Assembly (NCBI GenBank): GCA_003516765.1 | Contig: DPCD01000007.1 | Coordinates: 1 to 5,774 of the forward strand | Direction: 5' to 3' | DNA: 5,774 nt | Origin: Clostridiales bacterium | Lineage (GTDB): Bacteria > Bacillota > Clostridia > Oscillospirales > Oscillospiraceae | Shown: positions 1-5,366 of the stretch, piece by piece | How positions within the stretch are numbered: the stretch's first letter is position 1 | Layout: every line of letters begins with the position of its first letter | Program-made: the position numbers and the translations under genes | Notes under the pieces: generated by a model | What the model was told of the DNA's origin: nothing | Seen by the model: only the letters and a program-made list of their open reading frames with translations | The model's database searches: none

Positions 1-1415
1 TCGACCGTTGCGCAGGCGGCGACGGTGTTGTTCGGGCAGATCAGATTGCCGAGCGAGGCGCCCGCGTTCTGCCCCGCGAAAACGGTGATGGGATTCATCG
101 AGAGCGCTTCGGCTGCCTGCAGGTGCATGTCGGCAAACATGATGTTCGAGCCAAGTCCTGTGCCGGTGATGAATGCGCCGCTCGAACCGATCAGAACCGC
201 CGCTGCCGGATAGAATTTCCCGACAATTGCTGCAATATCGGAGGCAAGCAGGTTCATCATGCCCGTGCTGGGAGACTGCATGATGTAGGCAACGACGAGA
301 AGGCTTCCCATCGTGATCAGCACCGGCGCGACATGACCGACCGTACGCCTGCAAACCTCGTGGTAGGTTTTGACGCTGACCTTGAGCGTTGCCGCGCCCA
401 GTATGCCGCAGACGAGAATCACAAGGTCGACCCAGAAAATATAGCCGAAGGTACACATGACCGCAAAGCCGTTGGGAACGAGCGCCGGGAAACCGTAGCG
501 CACTGCCGGCAGCAGGATCAGCATGTAGATGTAAGGCGACATTGCGCGAAACGAGGAATACTTGCGCGCGCGGGCTTCTTCCTTATTGCAGAATTCCTCC
601 GGGGTCTTTATGCCGACGAGCTTCACATACGCAACGGACAGCAGAATCGAAATCAGACCCGTGCCCATCGACGTGACTTCGGCGCCGACAAAATTTGAAA
701 GGACAAGCATCACAAGACACGTCGAAACGCCTGCGAAGGTCAGATACGGCACGATGCCCTTGAAGCCCTTTTTGCCGTATGCCATCCAGACCATGAGAAA
801 CGGAATGACGAGAACGCCGAACATGTGGAATCTTCCGACCATTGCGGAGTTGAGCGCCACGGTCGATACGCCGGCGTCCACCAGTGCCGCGCCGCCGTTG
901 ATGGTGGTAAGACCGGCGCCGCCTCAGGAGGCAGGCGTTGCGTCGCCGAGCAGCGCAATGGCAATCGACGTCACCGGGTCAAAGCCGAGGGCAACGAGGA
1001 AGGGAGCCGCGATTGCTGCCGGAGCGCCCGCGCCTGCTGCGCCTTCTAAAAAGATCGGGAGCATCATGCCGATGATCACCACCTGCACGCGGCGGTCGAC
1101 GCTGATTCTCGCAATCGTGGATTTGACGTCTTCGATTGCGCCGGTCTCGCGCAGCAGATTCAGAATCACAAACGCGCCGAAGACCATCAGGACAATCTTG
1201 AGACCTTCCTTCAAGCCCTTCCAGACGAGCGGGTCATAGGTCGCGACGTTCTCTTTGAAGGATGCGCCGGTGACGTTAAAATACGTAAAGGCGAGAATCA
1301 GCGTCCAGACCAGTGCGATCGGGGCAACCTTTTTTGCCGACTGGTGAAACGCCAGAATGCCGACCAGAACGACGACGATTGGACTGAGTGCCATCACAAA
1401 GTTTAAAAATTCCAT
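1..1415 (-). pseudogene. L-lactate permease (LctP) family transporter, interrupted by an in-frame TGA; C-terminus beyond left edge
   Basis: This is a polytopic inner-membrane carrier related to LctP/LldP, a family that imports lactate or glycolate with protons. The first 163 codons run from the ATG at 1415. They contain several hydrophobic helices and the family hallmark FLEGAAGAGAP (residues 122-132), then GDATPAS just before the stop. After the TGA (924-926) the same frame stays open to base 3, about 307 codons. It reads GGAGLTTINGG, then further helices, then ITGTGLGSNIMFADMHLQ and a C-terminal NLICPNNTVAACATV. The family pattern at the stop is GD-S/A-TP-V/A-S-[F/W]-G-A/G, so the TGA replaces one aromatic residue; TGG to TGA is the simplest origin. 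The start is supported by GAGAG eight bases upstream. No strong promoter is visible between the upstream terminator and this gene. The C-terminal region departs from the SPQS-type motif of classical LctP, so the substrate is uncertain. Sequencing error, pseudogene and readthrough are all possible. Confidence 0.85.
924..926 (-). other. In-frame TGA (codon 164) inside the permease
   Basis: Reading the minus strand, GDATPAS is followed by TGA and then by GGAGLTTINGG in the same frame. This is the only stop in about 471 codons. By alignment from memory to E. coli LldP (VAFGAMG) and Firmicutes LctP (VSFGAVG), the stop sits at the aromatic position before the conserved Gly. Confidence 0.9.
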
Positions 1416-1457
1416 GGGGTAGTCTCTCTTTCGTTGGGATTTTTATCAATACCGTCT

Positions 1458-1473
1458 GATCACGGGCTTGATC
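1458..1473. promoter_or_regulatory. Short dyad upstream of the permease, possible operator
   Basis: GATCA and TGATC arms are separated by six bases, between the leader terminator and the permease ribosome-binding site. The arms are only 5 bp, so this may be chance. The position would suit a repressor or activator of the permease. Confidence 0.25.
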
Positions 1474-1486
1474 TTGAAAGGGTACG

Positions 1487-1521
1487 AAAAAGAGGCTCCG
1501 CCGAAACGTGGCGAAGCCTCT
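1487..1521 (-). terminator. Intrinsic terminator between the leader ORF and the permease (possible attenuator)
   Basis: The arms 1491-1502 and 1510-1521 form a 12-bp stem with a 7-nt loop, followed on the minus strand by a run of five T (1487-1491, the last of them paired). One pair (1498 with 1514) is a G-U wobble in the minus-strand RNA but a C-A mismatch in plus-strand RNA. The U-run is also only on the minus side, so the direction is clear. It lies 33-67 nt after the leader ORF stop and 72 nt before the permease ATG. Confidence 0.88.
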
Positions 1522-1553
1522 GGGGATGCAGCTTTTTCAGGAGCGGAAAATGC

Positions 1554-1766
1554 TCATGCAAGACATGCACGCGGTTGGCAGATCGTCAGGTTTCGGGCGG
1601 CTTGCGCCGGAAGAAGTCGAATGGAAAGAATGGAAATAAGCGCAAAAATGGACGCCGAAATGGCGTCCAGAATCATCATGATGGCAGTGTTCTCAGAGCA
1701 GGCAAAGCGCGCGCAGGAGACCTGTGCGAAACGAGCGGTATGCATCCGGTTCATGGTGCTGCGCAT
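1554..1766 (-). CDS. Small 70-aa Ile/Leu-rich ORF, candidate leader peptide or small membrane protein
   Basis: I do not recognise a family. Translation is supported by AAAGGAGA (1774-1781), seven bases before the ATG, the best-placed kind of ribosome-binding site. The product starts MRSTMNRMHTARFAQ and has a hydrophobic core from about residue 27 to 51 (TAIMMILDAISASIFALIS onward). About 12 of 24 core residues are Ile or Leu. It ends in a polar tail with QPRACLA. Two explanations compete. The first is a one-helix small membrane protein. The second is a regulatory leader peptide: the ORF is followed by an intrinsic terminator and then by a permease lacking an obvious promoter, and bases within the ORF can pair with the terminator's 5' arm. 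At 70 codons it is long for a classical leader peptide. A 4-Cys content and basic N-terminus are visible but do not identify it. Confidence 0.5.
   Translation of the reverse strand: MRSTMNRMHTARFAQVSCARFACSENTAIMMILDAISASIFALISILSIRLLPAQAARNLTICQPRACLA
1599..1608 (-). promoter_or_regulatory. Candidate antiterminator arm inside the leader ORF
   Basis: On the minus strand this reads GGCGCAAGCC. It can pair with GGCTTCGCC in the 5' arm of the downstream terminator (1510-1518), giving 9 bp with one bulged C and so excluding the terminator stem. The core GCGCAA can alternatively pair with TTGCGC at 1640-1645, just upstream. That gives the 1:2 / 2:3 / 3:4 logic of an attenuator. The pairing was found by eye, with no energy calculation. 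Confidence 0.35.
1649..1669. repeat. Perfect 8-bp hairpin inside the leader ORF
   Basis: The arms 1649-1656 and 1662-1669 (TGGACGCC and GGCGTCCA) enclose a 5-base loop. On the minus strand it lies within the DAISAS codons, just before the proposed segment 1 of the attenuator. It could act as a pause hairpin. Confidence 0.6.
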
Positions 1767-1846
1767 GGTTCGGTCTCCTTTCTGCGGTGTCTTTTCTGAG
1801 ATGGTGCAAGCTTACCACCGGCAGGCACATTTTTCAAGAGAAAATT

Positions 1847-1909
1847 GCGCGCGGGAAAAAACATTGTACCATGCGACAAAATTTTGCGGCGCGCGGGAAA
1901 AAAGATTGT
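1847..1909. repeat. 21-bp direct repeat, two copies at 42-bp spacing
   Basis: Copies at 1847-1867 and 1889-1909 read GCGCGCGGGAAAAAA, then C or G, then ATTGT. They differ at one base. The start-to-start distance of 42 bp equals about four helical turns, placing both copies on the same face. Copy one overlaps the proposed -10 of the leader promoter, so a regulator binding site is possible. Confidence 0.6.
1863..1873 (-). promoter_or_regulatory. Extended -10 promoter for the leader/permease transcript
   Basis: The minus strand reads TGG TACAAT (-10 at 1863-1868), five of six consensus bases plus the TG extension. There is no good -35 at 17 bp, as is common for extended -10 promoters. It would give a leader of about 90 nt before the 70-codon ORF. 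Confidence 0.5.
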
Positions 1910-1980
1910 GCGATTCACACGCCGCATTTCCTGCATTTTCAGTGAGTTTTCCTGCTTCTTCCACTCTGCATTTGCCTCTT

Positions 1981-2034
1981 TGGGCAGCGGCGCGCGTTTG
2001 CCGCAAAATTGGTCAGTTGCCCGGGCGCTGCCCA
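1981..2034. repeat. Long-spaced 9-bp perfect inverted repeat
   Basis: TGGGCAGCG (1981-1989) and CGCTGCCCA (2026-2034) are exact inverses with 36 bases between them. The right arm can also pair imperfectly with AGCGCCGG at 2048-2055, so two exclusive foldings exist. There is no U-run on either side, so it is not an intrinsic terminator. Confidence 0.5.
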
Positions 2035-2086
2035 GTTAGTAGGCACGAGCGCCGGTTTGCCCATACCAAAGCGCAAGCCGGTCCAC

Positions 2087-2092
2087 TATACT
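2087..2092 (+). promoter_or_regulatory. -10 box for the radical SAM gene
   Basis: TATACT matches five of six consensus bases and lies 49 bases before the ATG. The -35 at the right distance is poor (TACCAA), so an activator or weak basal expression is likely. Confidence 0.45.
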
Positions 2093-2141
2093 GACCTTAC
2101 AGACAAAAACCCGGAGTTTTACAAACGAAAGGACGGCTTTT

Positions 2142-3527
2142 ATGACGCTCACCGATAAACTATCCCACGCCGCCGAACGAAAGGCGTTTGAGACAATTCT
2201 CGACAACCTCATCAAAAAAGGGCAGACGCAGGACGCGGCGCAGGTTGCCACCGACCTTGTGAACATGGTGGAAAAGCTCCACAGCGACGTGTGGAGCGAG
2301 AACTCCTTCCAGACGCTTCGCATGATTGCAAACGACCCGGACGGCAAATGGGCGCACTATGCCCAGCGCCTGATTCGCGACAACGACCCGTACATTCTCA
2401 AAACGTTCCTGACCAACGCTGTCTATGAAGGCGGCATCCGCGGCTACCATGTGGCGCAGCAGACGGCGGCAAAATACGACATCAACGTCCCGTGGCTGAT
2501 TCTGATGGACCCGACCTCCGCGTGCAACATGCACTGCACCGGCTGCTGGGCGGCAGAATACGGCCACAAGCAGAGCCTCACATTCGAAGAAATGGACCGC
2601 GTTCTGACCGAGGGCAAAGAGCTCGGCACGCATGCATGCCTGTTTACCGGCGGAGAGCCGCTCATGCGCAAGAAGGATATTATCCGGCTCTGCGAAAAGC
2701 ACCGCGATATTGCCTTCCACGCCTTTACCAACGGCACGCTGATTGACGACGAATTCTGCAAGGAAATGCTCCGTGTGGGCAACTTCTTCGTCTCTGTGAG
2801 CATCGAGGGATTTGAAGACGCAAACGACGGCAGGCGCGGCGACGGGCACTTCCAGAAGGCGCTTGCGGCCATGGACCTGATGCGCAGCTACCGCATTCCC
2901 TTCGGCGTATCTATCTGCTACACGAGCAGAAACTACAAGGTCGTCACGAGCGACGAATTTCTGGATTTGCTCATTTCCAAGGGCTGCGTCTTCGCGTGGT
3001 ATTTCCACTACATGCCCGTTGGGCAGAATGCGGACACGTCGCTGCTTCTGACCCCCGAGCAGCGGACGTATATGAAAGACCGCGTGCGCGAGATTCGCGG
3101 CGTAACGGGCGGCAAGGAGCTGTACTGCATCGACTTCCAGAACGACGGCGAGTTTGCCGGCGGCTGCGTCGCGGGCGGCAGAATCTACTGCCACATCAAC
3201 GCCGCAGGCGATGTCGAGCCGTGCGTCTTTATCCACTACTCGAGCGCCAATATCCGCGAAAAATCGTTCCAGGAGTGCCTGCAGCAGCCGCTGTTCAAGC
3301 TCTATCGCAAGGGGCAGCCGTTCAACGAAAACCACCTGCGCCCGTGTCCGATGCTCGAAAACCCGGAGCTGCTTCCCAGAATGGTCGCAGAATCCGGCGC
3401 GCATTCGACCGACCTGGAAGCGCCGGAAAGCGCGGAGCACCTGTGCGAAAAGTGCAGGGCATACGCCGAGTGCTGGCAGCCCACGGCAGAGTCTCTCTGG
3501 CAGAAGGACCATCCGGAACGGGTGTAA
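2142..3527 (+). CDS. Radical SAM protein with SPASM-like C-terminal cluster region
   Basis: This enzyme cleaves S-adenosylmethionine at a [4Fe-4S] cluster to start radical chemistry; its substrate is not apparent. The cluster motif CNMHCTGC has Cys128, Cys132 and Cys135 in the CX3CX2C spacing. FTGGEPL (168-174) is the SAM-binding GGE motif. A helical N-terminal extension of about 110 residues precedes the barrel. The C-terminal third carries Cys329, 342, 350, 361, 402, 435, 438 and 444, including GGRIYCHINAAGDVEPC, a pattern typical of SPASM or twitch domains that bind auxiliary Fe-S clusters. The start is fixed by AAAGGA (2128-2133), eight bases upstream. It is a single-gene unit: a promoter at 2087, and a terminator 38 nt after the stop. 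No precursor peptide, nitroreductase or transporter for a peptide-maturation system is adjacent. Family assignment is firm; a function in peptide or other metabolite modification would be guesswork. Confidence 0.93.
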   Translation: MTLTDKLSHAAERKAFETILDNLIKKGQTQDAAQVATDLVNMVEKLHSDVWSENSFQTLRMIANDPDGKWAHYAQRLIRDNDPYILKTFLTNAVYEGGIRGYHVAQQTAAKYDINVPWLILMDPTSACNMHCTGCWAAEYGHKQSLTFEEMDRVLTEGKELGTHACLFTGGEPLMRKKDIIRLCEKHRDIAFHAFTNGTLIDDEFCKEMLRVGNFFVSVSIEGFEDANDGRRGDGHFQKALAAMDLMRSYRIPFGVSICYTSRNYKVVTSDEFLDLLISKGCVFAWYFHYMPVGQNADTSLLLTPEQRTYMKDRVREIRGVTGGKELYCIDFQNDGEFAGGCVAGGRIYCHINAAGDVEPCVFIHYSSANIREKSFQECLQQPLFKLYRKGQPFNENHLRPCPMLENPELLPRMVAESGAHSTDLEAPESAEHLCEKCRAYAECWQPTAESLWQKDHPERV

Positions 3528-3565
3528 TTCATACAAACCTCCTCATCATTTCTCTCTTCCTGACG

Positions 3566-3599
3566 AAAAACCCCCGCTGCATCGGCAGCGGGGGTTTTT
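3566..3599. terminator. Bidirectional intrinsic terminator between convergent genes
   Basis: A perfect 10-bp G+C stem (3571-3580 and 3585-3594) with a 4-base loop is flanked by five A and five T. It therefore works in both directions: for the radical SAM gene on plus and for the thioesterase transcript on minus. Confidence 0.93.
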
Positions 3600-3600
3600 C

Positions 3601-3625
3601 CAGCTTTTCATTTTATGAAAAGCTG
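3601..3625. repeat. Perfect 11-bp hairpin
   Basis: CAGCTTTTCAT pairs with ATGAAAAGCTG across a TTT loop, immediately after the terminator. No U-run follows on either strand. On minus it lies in the 3' untranslated region of the thioesterase mRNA. Confidence 0.75.
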
Positions 3626-3651
3626 TTGCCTGCGGGCGGGTGATTGAACGC

Positions 3652-3678
3652 GAAAGGGGCTCCAGGACCGCCCCTTTC
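3652..3678. repeat. Perfect 9-bp hairpin
   Basis: GAAAGGGGC (3652-3660) pairs with GCCCCTTTC (3670-3678) across a 9-base loop. It is the second of three hairpins between the terminator and the thioesterase stop. Confidence 0.7.
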
Positions 3679-3685
3679 ACACGAC

Positions 3686-3711
3686 CCCAGCCGGGACTGC
3701 GCCCGGCTGGG
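3686..3711. repeat. Perfect 10-bp hairpin
   Basis: CCCAGCCGGG (3686-3695) pairs with CCCGGCTGGG (3702-3711) across a 6-base loop. No T-run follows on the minus strand, so it is not a normal intrinsic terminator for the thioesterase gene. Confidence 0.75.
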
Positions 3712-3775
3712 AAAGCCGCTGGATAAAACAAATTTCTATTTTATTTCACGCCTGCGGGCGCGAAACTCTGCGAGG

Positions 3776-4513
3776 CTATTTTATGAAGCGGACGGCGGCA
3801 AGGACGGCAGGCTTGCCGGATTCCTTTTTGATGGCAATGCGGACGGTTTCGCCCTCCGGCTTCCGATAGACCGAGAGCGTTTCTCCTTCCAGACAGGGCG
3901 CGGCATAGTGCGCCTCGATGGAGGCGATTTTACCGCTTGCGATCTGCGCGGCGGAGAAGCAGTCGAGCAGTACGCGGATATACGCTACATTATTCATATG
4001 CTGCCCGAAGTCGATATCCGTCGGACGGACGGTATAGGTGCGCACAAAATCCTCGGGCGCAAAATCGTCGCGGAAGCGGACCGGGGCGGCTGTGATGCCT
4101 GCTTCCCCGGTGAATGGGAAATCGCGCGGGAAGCCGGACTGCCCGAAGGGCACAACCTTCTGCTCCGGTCCCAGAATTGCCCACTGCGTTCTGCCCAGCG
4201 CGACAGGTGTATCGCCGCAGTTCAGGCTGTAGCTGCGGAAGCACCGGATGGATGTTTCGCCGCACGGCTCGGGCCAGGTTTTCGCGCGAAGCGTCTGCAT
4301 GAGGTGCGCGCGCCCGACAAAATCAACCCGGCTGTGGATTGTCAGCCAGAACTCGCCGCGCTTTGCCATTGCCGCGCCGCCGACGCCGATGCGCTCTGCG
4401 TGCTCGGTCGCAATTGCCTGAAAGATTGTGAACGCGCCATAGGGCGAAAGACCTGCCCGCGCGTCGCAGTAGTCGGGCGTCAGCACAAATTCCTTTTCAA
4501 AATACCCTTCCAT
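3776..4513 (-). CDS. Acyl-ACP thioesterase (FatA/FatB-like, double hotdog)
   Basis: It hydrolyses acyl-ACP to free fatty acid and ACP in the cytoplasm, ending chain extension in type II fatty acid synthesis. At 245 aa it fits bacterial members of the family (PF01643), made of two hotdog repeats: an N-terminal half around FTIFQAIATEHAERIG (28-43) and a C-terminal half beginning near residue 155. The C-terminal half holds the family signature RPTDIDFGQHMNNVAYIR (163-180). Asp168 and His172 match catalytic positions in plant FatA/FatB (D-V-N-Q-H), but the Asn between them is Gly170 here. Cys207 may be the counterpart of the plant Cys. The start is set by AGGAGG five bases before the ATG. It has its own extended -10 promoter, and no fatty-acid synthesis genes are adjacent. 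Transcription probably ends at the shared terminator near 3570, leaving a long structured 3' region. Confidence 0.9.
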   Translation of the reverse strand: MEGYFEKEFVLTPDYCDARAGLSPYGAFTIFQAIATEHAERIGVGGAAMAKRGEFWLTIHSRVDFVGRAHLMQTLRAKTWPEPCGETSIRCFRSYSLNCGDTPVALGRTQWAILGPEQKVVPFGQSGFPRDFPFTGEAGITAAPVRFRDDFAPEDFVRTYTVRPTDIDFGQHMNNVAYIRVLLDCFSAAQIASGKIASIEAHYAAPCLEGETLSVYRKPEGETVRIAIKKESGKPAVLAAVRFIK

Positions 4514-4518
4514 GGAAA

Positions 4519-4524
4519 CCTCCT
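4519..4524 (-). promoter_or_regulatory. Ribosome-binding site of the thioesterase gene
   Basis: A full AGGAGG lies five bases before the ATG at 4513. This fixes the start and suggests efficient translation. Confidence 0.8.
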
Positions 4525-4558
4525 GTATCGCTGCATCAGACTGCGTTTGTTCAAAACC

Positions 4559-4588
4559 ATTATAGCACCAACCAAGCCGGATTGTAAG
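4559..4588 (-). promoter_or_regulatory. Sigma-A promoter of the thioesterase gene
   Basis: The minus strand shows CTTACA (4583-4588), an 18-bp spacer ending in TGC, and a perfect TATAAT (4559-4564). The TG extension and exact -10 make this a strong vegetative promoter. The leader is about 40 nt. Confidence 0.8.
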
Positions 4589-4603
4589 CCCGGAAAAGAC
4601 AGC

Positions 4604-4636
4604 AAAAGGGCGCGCCGCGTATCACACGGCGCGCCC
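4604..4636 (-). terminator. Intrinsic terminator of the Hsp20 gene
   Basis: A perfect 10-bp stem GGGCGCGCCG (4608-4617) and CGGCGCGCCC (4627-4636) encloses a 9-base loop. On minus it is followed by TTTT (4604-4607), then GCTGTC and a second TTTT. It starts 12 nt after the Hsp20 stop. The plus side also has a T-run (4641-4645), spaced from the stem. Confidence 0.8.
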
Positions 4637-4648
4637 GTTGTTTTTGGG

Positions 4649-5092
4649 TTACTCGATCAGAATTGAGGTGCTGGACGGAAGCTGCTTCTGCTCCTGCTTC
4701 GGAAGAGACAAGCGCAGGATGCCGTCTTCAAACTTTGCATGGACATCCTCGGGTTTGACGTTCTCGCCGACATAGAAGCTTCTGCTGCACGAGCCGCTCC
4801 AGCGCTCCTGCCGGATGTAACGACCCTCGTTGTCCTTTTTGTCCTTGTCGAGGGCTTTGTCTGCCGAGACGGTCAGATAACCGTCCTTCAACTCCAGATT
4901 GACCTCGTCTTTTTTAAAGCCCGGAAGATCCATGTCGACCTCGAAGCTGTTTTCTGTCTCGCGGACATCGGTCTTCATCAGGTTCTTTGCGTGCTTGCCA
5001 TAGAGCGGATTGCGGCTCTGCGGCATCATCATTTCAAACGGATCAGAGAAGAAATCATCGAACAGGTTTTCACCAAAAATGCTGGGCAACAT
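4649..5092 (-). CDS. Hsp20 family small heat-shock protein (Hsp18-like)
   Basis: This is an ATP-independent chaperone that holds unfolding proteins in the cytoplasm and forms oligomers. It has 147 aa, the usual size of clostridial Hsp18. A short N-terminal arm (MLPSIFGENLFDDFF) leads to an alpha-crystallin domain at about 39-132. That domain contains the DLPGFKKDEV segment (55-64) and the signature A-x4-G-[IV]-L as AKFEDGILRL (119-128). The tail ends STSILIE with the I-x-I oligomerisation motif (144-146). I chose the ATG at 5092 because GGAGG (5101-5105) lies eight bases upstream. The frame is open further to a GTG at 5227, but that codon overlaps the -10 box and cannot be in the transcript. 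Regulation is by a CIRCE operator overlapping the promoter, so HrcA repression with heat induction is expected. A terminator follows directly, so it is monocistronic. Confidence 0.95.
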   Translation of the reverse strand: MLPSIFGENLFDDFFSDPFEMMMPQSRNPLYGKHAKNLMKTDVRETENSFEVDMDLPGFKKDEVNLELKDGYLTVSADKALDKDKKDNEGRYIRQERWSGSCSRSFYVGENVKPEDVHAKFEDGILRLSLPKQEQKQLPSSTSILIE

Positions 5093-5212
5093 CAAACATT
5101 CCTCCATTTCATGACTGCCTGACGTGGGTCTTCGAGCCTGCGCGGCGGTTGCTTTTTGCTGCCGAATTTTAAATTCAGGTTTCTCGGGAAGCTTTTCTCT
5201 TTCCCTTGGAAC
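5093..5212 (-). other. Approximately 120-nt 5' leader of the Hsp20 mRNA
   Basis: This lies between the inferred transcription start and the ATG. It is open in the Hsp20 frame, but the only near-start codons either overlap the promoter or, like the ATG inside the GGAGG region, overlap the ribosome-binding site. I see no obvious thermosensor hairpin by eye. A UTR of this length leaves room for one. Confidence 0.4.
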
Positions 5213-5218
5213 AGCTTC

Positions 5219-5246
5219 AGTATACACCCAAAGTTAGCACTGTCAA
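5219..5246 (-). promoter_or_regulatory. Sigma-A promoter of the Hsp20 gene
   Basis: On the minus strand there is a perfect TTGACA (5241-5246), a 16-bp spacer and TATACT (5219-5224). The -35 lies inside the CIRCE element. Transcription would begin near 5212, leaving about 120 nt of 5' leader before the ATG. Confidence 0.85.
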
Positions 5247-5260
5247 TAGGAGAGTGCTAA
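5234..5260. promoter_or_regulatory. CIRCE operator (HrcA binding site)
   Basis: The arms TTAGCACTG (5234-5242) and GAGTGCTAA (5252-5260) are separated by exactly nine bases. The consensus is TTAGCACTC-N9-GAGTGCTAA, and only the last base of the left arm differs. It overlaps the -35 of the Hsp20 promoter, so bound HrcA would block polymerase. It is about 110 bp from the deacetylase -10 and is unlikely to control that gene. Confidence 0.95.
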
Positions 5261-5366
5261 ATGTTCACAAAGAATGCGAGTTTCGTTCATAGATTGTTCA
5301 TATTCTGCCGCGGTAGGGAGGGAAACTCTTAATTTTTCTGAAAAAACGCCATTTTTCTGGAATTTG

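Larger units (their letters stand above)
1767..2141. other. Divergent intergenic region between the leader ORF and the radical SAM gene
   Basis: I see no credible gene here. The plus-strand reading frame that crosses it lacks a ribosome-binding site and has the composition of a chance ORF. The region holds the minus promoter and ribosome-binding site of the leader ORF, a 21-bp direct repeat (1847-1867 and 1889-1909), a 9-bp inverted repeat (1981-1989 and 2026-2034), and the plus promoter and ribosome-binding site of the radical SAM gene. A-rich tracts (GGGAAAAAA) alternate with GCGCGC. Confidence 0.6.

Noticed and set aside
924..926. TGA as selenocysteine or as a reassigned sense codon
   Set aside because: No convincing SECIS-like hairpin with the right loop follows, the position normally holds an aromatic residue in a membrane carrier, and other genes use TGG for Trp with no internal TGA.
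123..1239. Long plus-strand frames opposite the permease
   Set aside because: They are antisense shadows; the minus strand carries clear LctP motifs throughout.
1878..1887. Spo0A-box-like TTGTCGCA on the minus strand
   Set aside because: It is one base off an 8-base consensus, which is expected by chance at this length, and nothing else supports sporulation control.
1468..2094. 208-codon plus-strand frame across the leader and intergenic region
   Set aside because: No ribosome-binding site, odd Arg/Ala/Cys-rich composition, and it crosses the minus terminator, the repeats and the promoters.
2160..3536. 458-codon minus-strand frame opposite the radical SAM gene
   Set aside because: It mirrors a real gene with G+C-rich third positions, has no ribosome-binding site or recognisable domain, and conflicts with clear motifs on plus.
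3644..4666. 340-codon plus-strand frame opposite the thioesterase
   Set aside because: It runs through the hairpin region, the thioesterase promoter and the Hsp20 terminator. The composition is shadow-like.
5093..5227. 45-residue N-terminal extension of Hsp20 from a GTG at 5227
   Set aside because: The start overlaps the -10 box, so it would not be transcribed. The internal ATG at 5092 has the good ribosome-binding site and gives the normal family length.
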